Of a stretch of DNA of 26,841 bases, positions 1 through 5,442 are shown in pieces. A program made the translations under genes and the position numbers. This stretch comes from JAWOJB01 sp046484325. GTDB taxonomy: Bacteria; Actinomycetota; Acidimicrobiia; Spongiisociales; ZC4RG35. The DNA lies in NCBI GenBank assembly GCA_046484325.1, contig JAWOJB010000104.1:1-26841 (forward strand), written 5' to 3'. The notes below the pieces were generated by a model. It had not been told where the DNA came from and searched no databases. It worked only from the letters and a program-made list of their open reading frames with translations. Position 1 is the first letter of the stretch. Every line of letters begins with the position of its first letter.

Positions 1-199
1 TCGTGGTGGTCGTGTCCGGCTCTGTCGTCGTCGTGGTGGAGGCCGTGGTCACGGTGGTGGTGGGGGCCGCCGTGGTCATCGTGGTCGTTGGTCCGGCGGC
101 GTCGCCGCCCGGGTCCTCGTCCCTTGGCCATGCGAGCACGGCAACCAGACCGAGGATCCCGACGATCCCGATGGCGACGGCCAGGCGAAGCCGGTGCAT
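1..199 (-). CDS. Membrane-anchored protein with Thr-rich linker (N-terminal part only)
   Basis: The gene runs off the left edge; only its first 66 codons are present. The protein begins with MHRLRLAVAIG and has one hydrophobic segment at about residues 6-23 followed by WPRDED, so it is a signal anchor or an uncleaved signal peptide; no lipobox cysteine is seen. From about residue 37 it becomes a low-complexity linker of TTT blocks separated by Ala, Met and Val, the usual spacer between membrane and an extracytoplasmic domain in high-GC actinobacteria. The functional domain lies outside the window. The ATG is the only in-frame start I find; a GGGGGAGG purine run ends just 1 nt before it, which is closer than usual. 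Its plus-strand complement makes a Val-rich false ORF. Function unknown. Confidence 0.7.
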   Translation of the reverse strand, partial: MHRLRLAVAIGIVGILGLVAVLAWPRDEDPGGDAAGPTTTMTTAAPTTTVTTASTTTTTEPDTTTT

Positions 200-300
200 A
201 CCTCCCCCGAGCGCTCCCGGCCGGCCGCCGTTGTCGCGGTTTCGCCGGTGAGCGCACCGTACGCCCTGGTGGGCCGACGATCAACGGGATCATTTCGCGC

Positions 301-327
301 GAGAGGCCGGGTGGCACCCAGCCTCTC
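301..327 (-). terminator. Hairpin downstream of the DUF1876 gene
   Basis: GAGAGGC (301-307) pairs with GCCTCTC (321-327), and inside it GGGT pairs with ACCC around a short loop. It lies 20 bp past the stop codon of the 347-592 gene and before the next minus-strand gene. There is no T-run, so this is a GC-rich hairpin-only terminator candidate. Confidence 0.5.
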
Positions 328-346
328 TCGACGATCCGGAGATCGC

Positions 347-592
347 TCAGCCGTGGACCAGATACGCCTCGATCTTGGCCCCGGCAGCCTCCATCAGCTG
401 ATCCTGCATCTTGGCGAGCGCTCTGGCGATGGCCAGCTCCTCCCCGATCACGGGTTTGGGCGGGTCGATCGGGTTGCGGCGCGCCCTGCCGGCAGCCTCG
501 AAGTGCTCGCCTCGCAGGTCCAGGATGGCGGTGGCGACGGTCTCGGTGTCGTCCTCGGTCATGTGGATCGACAGGGTGATCTCCTTCTCCAC
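347..592 (-). CDS. DUF1876 / Rv1738-like hibernation-type protein
   Basis: This 81-residue protein matches the DUF1876 family (Mycobacterium tuberculosis Rv1738). It has the family pattern: an N-terminal strand (EITLSIHM), an acidic turn with ET.ATAxLD, the block GRARRNPIDPP, then PVIGEELAIARALAKM and a helical tail ending KIEAYLVHG. Rv1738 is a DosR-regulon dormancy protein structurally similar to ribosome hibernation factors, so a role on ribosomes under low oxygen or starvation is plausible; that part is inference. The start chosen is GTG at 592, because AAAGGAGG lies 4 nt upstream (597-604). A longer in-frame reading up to 835 runs into the divergent primase gene and its extra residues are not family-like. 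A hairpin at 301-327 follows. Confidence 0.85.
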   Translation of the reverse strand: MEKEITLSIHMTEDDTETVATAILDLRGEHFEAAGRARRNPIDPPKPVIGEELAIARALAKMQDQLMEAAGAKIEAYLVHG

Positions 593-613
593 CGTGCCTC
601 CTTTCGTGCTTCG

Positions 614-619
614 ACCGTA
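614..619 (-). promoter_or_regulatory. -10 box for the DUF1876 gene
   Basis: On the minus strand TACGGT lies 21 nt before the GTG at 592. That would give a leader of about 15 nt carrying the AAAGGAGG ribosome site. No convincing -35 box. Confidence 0.4.
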
Positions 620-705
620 TTGCCCGGCCCGGCCGTGCGTCAGTGGTCCAAGGACCCGTTCGGACGGCCCTACCCGGCCACGGCTCCCGGCCGGACCATG
701 GAGCC

Positions 706-1917
706 GTGAGCACGTCTGTCGGGACACCGGCCGGCGCCGCGACGGCCCTGGCCGCTCGCGGCTGGTCGGTGGTGCCGGTCCACACCGTCGACGACGAGGG
801 CCGGTGCTCGTGCCGGCGGGCCGACTGTCCGTCACCGGGCAAGCACCCCCGGGTCCGCTGGGAGCCGTACACCGAGGCGGCGGCCACCTCCGGGCAGGTG
901 GCGGCGTGGTGGCGCCGCTGGCCGGCGGCGAACGTCGGCGTGGTCACGGGGACGGTGTCAGGAGTGGCGGTGGTCGACGTGGATCCCCGTCACGGCGGCC
1001 ACCACACCCTCGCCGGCCTGGCAGGCCGGTGGGGAGGCGTCCCGGAGACCGTCGAGACTCTGACCGGGGGCGGCGGACGTCACCTGTGGTTCACGATCGA
1101 CGGTCCCCTCGCCTCGGCGGTGCTGGGCCCGGGCCTCGAGCTCAAGGCCGACGGCGGCACCGTGGTGGTGCCGCCCAGCCGGCATCTGTCGGGCCGTCGC
1201 TACCAGTGGCGCCCCGGCCACTCCCCCGACGAGCACGACCTCGCCCCGTTCCCCCGCCCGATCGAGGCTCCGCCGCCCCATCTCAGGGTCGAGCACCGGC
1301 CGGACGAGCCACCCATCCGCACCACCGTCGAACAGGACGAGTTCGCCGAAGCGTGGGTGCGGGCGGGCGTCGATCTCGTCCCCGGCGACCACTATTACCG
1401 CTGCCCGTTTCACGACGACCACCAGCCGTCGCTCCACGTCGACGCCGAGGGATGTCGCTGGTACTGCTTCGGCTGCCGGGAGGGCGGAGGCACCGGCCGG
1501 CTTCTTCACCTGCTTGGTGAGCATCCGGTGATCCGGCGACGGCGGAGGCTGACGGGACCCGTGGGAGCGGTCAGGCGGGTGACCCTCGCCGGCGACCGTG
1601 AAGTCGGGGCCGTCGGCGAGTCGCTCTGCCAGGACGCCCTGCTCGAGTTGTCGGGGGGCGTCCGCAGCTACGGCGGGGTGGACCTCGAGGCGGTGGCCGA
1701 CCTGCTCGTGTCGAGCGACGACCCGACCAACGTCGAGGTTCGGATCGAGGGGCGGCGGGTCGGCTGGCTCGCCCGGGATGAGGCGGTTCGGTCGGCCGGG
1801 GTGATCGCCGCCGCCCAGGAGCACTCCGGGGAGGTCAGTTGCCGTGCCGGGATCCGGGGCGGTTGGGACCGGGGCGGTGACGACGTCGGGATGTTCGGGG
1901 TGGTGCTCTACCTCTGA
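706..1917 (+). CDS. Primase-polymerase with CHC2-type zinc finger and HIRAN-like C-terminus
   Basis: 403 residues from GTG 706. Residues about 8-190 are a bifunctional primase/polymerase (Prim-Pol, archaeo-eukaryotic primase fold): the N-terminal Cys cluster CSC...DC..GKHP (C34, C36, C41, H47), motif I VVDVDP (D91, D93), motif II GGGGRHLWF (H126) and motif III LKADGG (D149). Residues about 229-270 are a DnaG-type zinc finger, YYRCPFH...WYCFGC (C233, H236, C254, C257). Residues about 291-403 (GAVGESLCQDAL, VEVRIEGRRVGWLARDEA, GGWDRGG, FGVVLYL) resemble a HIRAN domain, which in other proteins binds DNA ends. All catalytic residues are present. No helicase, replication initiator or integrase is adjacent, so it is either a chromosomal repair-type primase or a relic of a mobile element. 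The start lacks a good ribosome site; GACCAT at 694-699 lies 6 nt before it, a weak leaderless -10. ATG 643 is an alternative start. Confidence 0.8.
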   Translation: MSTSVGTPAGAATALAARGWSVVPVHTVDDEGRCSCRRADCPSPGKHPRVRWEPYTEAAATSGQVAAWWRRWPAANVGVVTGTVSGVAVVDVDPRHGGHHTLAGLAGRWGGVPETVETLTGGGGRHLWFTIDGPLASAVLGPGLELKADGGTVVVPPSRHLSGRRYQWRPGHSPDEHDLAPFPRPIEAPPPHLRVEHRPDEPPIRTTVEQDEFAEAWVRAGVDLVPGDHYYRCPFHDDHQPSLHVDAEGCRWYCFGCREGGGTGRLLHLLGEHPVIRRRRRLTGPVGAVRRVTLAGDREVGAVGESLCQDALLELSGGVRSYGGVDLEAVADLLVSSDDPTNVEVRIEGRRVGWLARDEAVRSAGVIAAAQEHSGEVSCRAGIRGGWDRGGDDVGMFGVVLYL

Positions 1918-1936
1918 CCGTTCGCGAAAACAGGCG

Positions 1937-2884
1937 TCAGCGGCCGGTGGCGCCGGCCCGCTCGAGCGGGAGCGGCTGGGTGAACATTCCGTCGGGAATC
2001 TCGGCTCCTACCCGGACCAGGGCGAGGTGCCAGGAAGGCGAGGAGCCCAGCGCCCAGCGGAGGAGTCCAACGGCCGCCCGCCCGGAGGCCTCGGCCCCCG
2101 GGCGGGGTCGCAGGCCGAGGATCCCCGTGATCCGGGGCGGCATCGTCGCCACCGCCGCCTCGAACAGCACCCGATATCCGAGGCGCTGGGCAGAGTCGAG
2201 CGGCGGGCTCTTCAGGAACGACACCGCCTCGGCCATGCCCGGGGAAGTGCCGGCGTCGGGGTGTTCGGCCAGCCAGGCGGCGAGCCCGGGAGCGGTCTCG
2301 GGCAACGGGTCGGCGTGGAGCATCCGCCCCAGCCGGGTCTGCTCGGCCACGAAGCGATCGGCGTCGACGGCGTCGAGCCGGTCGGCGCCGTAGCGCTGAT
2401 GGGCGACGAGAAAGGAGTCGGTGAGGGCGTTGTGCACCCAGGCTGCGAGCACCGGCATCCCGGCCGTGTAGACCTTGCCGCGGTGTGACCGGCCCCGGAT
2501 CGGGCGGTGGGAACCAAGGACGACGCCGATCGCCGCCTCGACTTCGGGCATCGCCCCGTACGTGGTTGCGGTGACATAGGCGGAGGTGCGCGAGAGCCGG
2601 CCCAGCGGGTCCTCGCGGTACCGGGAGTGGTCGAAAACACCCGCCACCACCTCGGGGTGGGCGGCCTGCATCAGGAGGGCCCGGATCCCGCCGACGAAGG
2701 CGGCCACGTCACCGATGACCCGCCAGCTCGCCGAGTCGGGGCCGAACAGCCCCGGGTCGCCCGGGTACTCGAGCGAGCGGGCGAGCGGATAGTCGGCGTG
2801 CCCGAACGGCGAGGTCGCCGCCGAGATCACCCGATGGCGGTAGGCGTCGGCCAGGCGGCCGAGAGAGTCGGTGACGGCACTCAT
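1937..2884 (-). CDS. MpaB/DUF2236-type oxygenase
   Basis: 315 residues. Features of the oxygenase MpaB / DUF2236 family (related to latex-clearing protein and fungal MpaB') are SWRVIGDVAAFVGGIRALLMQAAHPEVVAGV near residues 51-80, followed by DHSRYREDPLGRL, AYVTATTYG, and the block WVHNALTDSFLVAHQRYG. The His of QAAHP and those of the later block are the likely haem or metal ligands by family analogy. The substrate is unknown; family members include rubber oxygenases and many uncharacterised proteins. There is no signal peptide, so it is probably cytoplasmic or peripheral. The ATG at 2884 begins MSAVTDSLG; longer in-frame readings run into the repeat at 2934-2987. Its 3' end converges on the primase gene with a 19-bp gap. 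It is divergent from the dehydrogenase at 3058. TACGCG 8 nt before the ATG is a poor -10. Confidence 0.75.
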   Translation of the reverse strand: MSAVTDSLGRLADAYRHRVISAATSPFGHADYPLARSLEYPGDPGLFGPDSASWRVIGDVAAFVGGIRALLMQAAHPEVVAGVFDHSRYREDPLGRLSRTSAYVTATTYGAMPEVEAAIGVVLGSHRPIRGRSHRGKVYTAGMPVLAAWVHNALTDSFLVAHQRYGADRLDAVDADRFVAEQTRLGRMLHADPLPETAPGLAAWLAEHPDAGTSPGMAEAVSFLKSPPLDSAQRLGYRVLFEAAVATMPPRITGILGLRPRPGAEASGRAAVGLLRWALGSSPSWHLALVRVGAEIPDGMFTQPLPLERAGATGR

Positions 2885-2933
2885 GGGGTACCCGCGTAGT
2901 GTCCCAGCCACCCGTAACGACACCAACTCCGGA

Positions 2934-2987
2934 CCAACCCAGGGCTGGGGAACACGGAAATCGTGTTCCTCGGCCCACGGTTCGAGG
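2934..2987. repeat. 54-bp palindromic repeat, copy A
   Basis: The reverse complement of this segment matches 4218-4271 at about 47 of 54 positions. It contains the imperfect palindrome GGGGAACACG...CGTGTTCCTC. It lies between two divergent genes, upstream of the dehydrogenase promoter. It may be a REP-like element or a protein-binding site. Confidence 0.8.
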
Positions 2988-2999
2988 GGACTCCGGCCC

Positions 3000-3028
3000 T
3001 TGCCCGACGACCCACCCCGGCGTAGACC
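3000..3028 (+). promoter_or_regulatory. Candidate promoter of the dehydrogenase gene
   Basis: TTGCCC (3000-3005) and TAGACC (3023-3028) are separated by 17 nt. The -10 lacks the usual final T. A start of transcription near 3035 would leave a short leader that includes AAAGGAG at 3045-3051. Confidence 0.3.
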
Positions 3029-3057
3029 TTGGAGGAGGCATCGCAAAGGAGCGGGTC

Positions 3058-4164
3058 ATGGAGTCCTGGGCGTTTCCCACCGGCGACGAGTGGGGGCCCG
3101 AGCAGGTGGTCTACCTCAGCGACCCGAGCGCCGGACTCCGGTCCGTCGTCGTCGTCGACAACACGGCCGCCGGTCCGGCGATCGGCGGCGTGAGGATGGC
3201 CCCCGACGTCACCCCGACGGAGGTCTTCCGCCTGGCCCGAGCGATGACATTCAAGAACGCGGCCGCCGGGCTGCGACACGGCGGGGCGAAGGCGGGCATC
3301 GTCGCCGATCCGGCGATGGACCCAGCGGCCAAAGCGCGGCTGGTGCGCGCATTCGGGGCAGCGATGCGTCCCATCGTCGGCTACATCCCGGGACCGGACA
3401 TGGGTCTCGACGAGACGATGATGGCCCATCTTCGGGACGAAACCGGGCGGGCGGTTGGACTGCCACCGGTACTGGGCGGCATACCGCTCGACGTGCTCGG
3501 TGCCACCGGATTCGGGCTGGCCGTTGCCGCCGAGGTCGCCCACGATCTGGGGATCGTCCCGCTGGAGGGGGCGAGGGTCGTCGTCCAGGGATTCGGTGCG
3601 GTGGGCAGGCACGCCGCCCGCTTCCTCACCGAGCGGGGGGCCGTCCTGGTCGCTGCCTCGGACAGCCGGGGGGCGGTGGTCGACCCGGACGGGCTCGACC
3701 TCGCCACCCTGACGGCGCTCAAGGCGGACGGCCGCGGCGTCACCGACTCCCCCGCCCGTTCGGCTGATCCAGAGGAGCTGATCGGTCTCGAGTGCGACAT
3801 ATGGGTCCCGGCTGCCCGCCCCGATGTGTTCACCGCCGCCAATGCCGGCGAGGTGCGGGCGCGACTCGTTCTGCAGGGAGCCAACATCCCCGCCACCGCC
3901 GAGGCGGAGGCCCACTTCCACCGGCGCGGGGTGGTGTCGATCCCGGACTTCATCGCCAACGCCGGTGGGGTCATCTGCGCGGCCGTCGAGTACGCGGGCG
4001 GAACCGTCGGTCAGGCCTTCCAGACCATCGAGGAGAAGATCCGGGTGAACACCCGCGAGGTGCTCGAGCGATCCCGGGCCTCGGGAGTCGAGCCACGAGA
4101 GGAGGCCGAGGCGATGGCCAAGGAGCGGGTCCGGGAGGCGATGGGCTACCGGCGGCGGTTCTGA
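3058..4164 (+). CDS. Glu/Leu/Phe/Val dehydrogenase family protein
   Basis: 368 residues; NAD(P)-dependent oxidative deamination of an amino acid to its 2-oxo acid and ammonium, probably a leucine-dehydrogenase-like member. The N-terminal domain has SDPSAGLRSVVVVDNT, GPAIGGVRM (39-47) and the catalytic lysines K66 (MTFK) and K78 (GGAKAG), with D114 in PGPDMG. The C-terminal Rossmann domain has VVQGFGAVG (175-183). Towards the end GANIPATAEA and VVSIPDFIANAGGVICA are the expected family blocks. Length fits leucine dehydrogenases (about 360) better than hexameric glutamate dehydrogenases (about 450). The start is ATG 3058, with AAAGGAG 6 nt upstream; a longer in-frame start at 2899 would read through the repeat. 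Substrate among Leu, Val, Phe and Glu cannot be decided from sequence alone. It is bracketed by the two 54-bp repeats. Confidence 0.9.
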   Translation: MESWAFPTGDEWGPEQVVYLSDPSAGLRSVVVVDNTAAGPAIGGVRMAPDVTPTEVFRLARAMTFKNAAAGLRHGGAKAGIVADPAMDPAAKARLVRAFGAAMRPIVGYIPGPDMGLDETMMAHLRDETGRAVGLPPVLGGIPLDVLGATGFGLAVAAEVAHDLGIVPLEGARVVVQGFGAVGRHAARFLTERGAVLVAASDSRGAVVDPDGLDLATLTALKADGRGVTDSPARSADPEELIGLECDIWVPAARPDVFTAANAGEVRARLVLQGANIPATAEAEAHFHRRGVVSIPDFIANAGGVICAAVEYAGGTVGQAFQTIEEKIRVNTREVLERSRASGVEPREEAEAMAKERVREAMGYRRRF

Positions 4165-4217
4165 GAGGCCGGTCATGCCGACGGCCGCGCCGCAGGCTGT
4201 CGCATCCGGACCACGTT

Positions 4218-4271
4218 CCTCGAACCGTGGGCCGGGGAACACGATATGTGTGTTCCCCAACCCTGGGTTCG
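4218..4271. repeat. 54-bp palindromic repeat, copy B
   Basis: This is the inverted partner of 2934-2987. GGGGAACAC (4234-4242) pairs perfectly with GTGTTCCCC (4250-4258) around a 7-nt loop, and the outer CGAACC and GGTTCG also pair. It sits between the convergent dehydrogenase and TauE genes, so it could also act as a bidirectional terminator. Confidence 0.8.
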
Positions 4272-4278
4272 CTTCGGG

Positions 4279-5067
4279 TCAGAGGGCCCGGGCGACGAAT
4301 GCCATGCGGACCGCCACCGCCACCAGCAAGAGGGCGAACAGCAGGTTGGCGAGCCGCTCGTCGAGCCCGACCGAGACCTGGGCGAAGCCGAACGACGCCA
4401 CCGCCCCCACCGCGCCAGTGACCGACGCCACGCTCCGGTCGACCAGCCTGGTGCGGGCGTTGAGCCACGTGCCCATCAAGGCGGTCGGGACGATCACCAG
4501 GAGCGACGTCCCCTTGGCGAGCGCCGCCGGCTCCCCGAACAGCAGCACCATGGCGGGGACGATCACGAACCCCCCGCCGACCCCGAACAGCCCGGCGAGC
4601 ACCCCCGAGAGGAGGCCGAGGAGAACACCCTGCAGCACGATCACCGGGTCGAGCGACTCCCGGGCGATGGCCGCCGGTTCGGCGAACGGGAGCCGGATCG
4701 CCACCAGCAGGAGAAGGGTCGAGAACCCGAACATGAGCCGTCGTTCGGGGAGTCTGGCCAGCAGCCGGGTCCCGAGGAGGGTTCCGAGCAGGGCCCCCAG
4801 GCTGATGAAGAGCCCCAGGACCCAGTCGACCTGGCCCCGGACCGCATAGCCGAGCAGCCCGAAGACGGCGATGGGGATGACAGCCGCCAGCGAGGTGGCG
4901 GCGGCCCGCCGGGGGTCCAATCCCACCACCAGAACGAGCAGAGGCACCAGGACGATGCCACCCCCGACCCCGAACAGGCCGGAGAGGAGGCCGGCGACGA
5001 CACCCACCCCGGCTGCGAGATACCGACGGCGCCTAGCCGTGCTCTCCGGCGAGACCGGCGTGCCCAC
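4279..5067 (-). CDS. TauE/SafE family membrane permease
   Basis: 262 residues, with about seven or eight hydrophobic segments. The two halves each carry the family signature: SGLFGVGGGIVLVPLLV at residues 29-45 and AGLFGVGGGFVIVPAMV at 158-174, the internal duplication typical of TauE/SafE (COG0730). The family exports or imports small organic or inorganic anions, notably sulfite, sulfoacetate and other sulfur compounds. It begins 11 bp after the ArsR-type regulator stops on the same strand, so the two are almost certainly co-transcribed and the regulator probably controls the permease. Together with the BisC-like reductase further upstream this suggests an oxidised-sulfur function; the precise substrate is not determinable. 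The reading frame is intact and of normal length. Confidence 0.9.
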   Translation of the reverse strand: MGTPVSPESTARRRRYLAAGVGVVAGLLSGLFGVGGGIVLVPLLVLVVGLDPRRAAATSLAAVIPIAVFGLLGYAVRGQVDWVLGLFISLGALLGTLLGTRLLARLPERRLMFGFSTLLLLVAIRLPFAEPAAIARESLDPVIVLQGVLLGLLSGVLAGLFGVGGGFVIVPAMVLLFGEPAALAKGTSLLVIVPTALMGTWLNARTRLVDRSVASVTGAVGAVASFGFAQVSVGLDERLANLLFALLLVAVAVRMAFVARAL

Positions 5068-5078
5068 GGCGCCGCCGC

Positions 5079-5393
5079 TCAGTCGCCGGGGCCGGCCGTC
5101 ATCTGGGCGGCCATGACCTCGCGCAAGAGGTCCATCGCCTGGATCACCTGCGGGTACTCGACCGAGTAGAGGACCCGCTGTCCCTCCCGCCGGGCACGGA
5201 CTAGGCCGCGATCCCGGAGCACCGACAGGTGCTGTGACACGTTCGGCTGGGGGAGGCCGAGCGCCTCGACCAGCTCGTTCACCGACGACTCCCCGTCACG
5301 AAGGGCGTCGAGAATGAGCAGCCGCTTGGGATCGGCCAGGGCCTGGCAGAGGGCCGCGTGCATCTGTACGAACTCGAGTTCGCGAACCGTCAT
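5079..5393 (-). CDS. ArsR/SmtB family transcriptional regulator
   Basis: 104 residues; winged-helix repressor. The N-terminal helix HAALCQALADPKRLLILDAL (12-31) and the recognition region SVNELVEALGLPQPNVSQHL (37-56) followed by the wing RARREGQRVLYSV (66-78) are the ArsR pattern. The only cysteine is C16, and no CxC metal site is seen, so it is unlikely to be a classical ArsR arsenic sensor. Sulfur-sensing relatives (BigR, SqrR) use two cysteines, so that mechanism is not supported either. It is first in a pair with the TauE permease and has its own leaderless-type -10 (CATAGT, 5401-5406) inside the 49-bp gap after the reductase gene. Start ATG 5393; a longer reading upstream overlaps the reductase gene. 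Confidence 0.9.
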   Translation of the reverse strand: MTVRELEFVQMHAALCQALADPKRLLILDALRDGESSVNELVEALGLPQPNVSQHLSVLRDRGLVRARREGQRVLYSVEYPQVIQAMDLLREVMAAQMTAGPGD

Positions 5394-5400
5394 CGGCGCC

Positions 5401-5406
5401 ACTATG
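5401..5406 (-). promoter_or_regulatory. Leaderless-type -10 box, ArsR gene
   Basis: CATAGT on the minus strand lies 7 nt before the ATG at 5393. There is no Shine-Dalgarno sequence in that gap. Confidence 0.4.
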
Positions 5407-5442
5407 CCACCCGCTCCGCCAATCGACCATACCGGAGGCGGC

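Noticed and set aside
3..251. Plus-strand open frame rich in Val
   Set aside because: It is the complement of the Thr-rich linker of the minus-strand gene at 1-199; the minus strand has a hydrophobic anchor and plausible codon use.
2934..2990. tRNA T-arm-like GGTTCGAG
   Set aside because: No anticodon arm, acceptor stem or D arm can be formed around it; the sequence belongs to the palindromic repeat.
2934..4271. Composite transposon carrying the dehydrogenase
   Set aside because: No transposase and no visible target duplication; each repeat is palindromic on its own. Kept only as a repeat finding.
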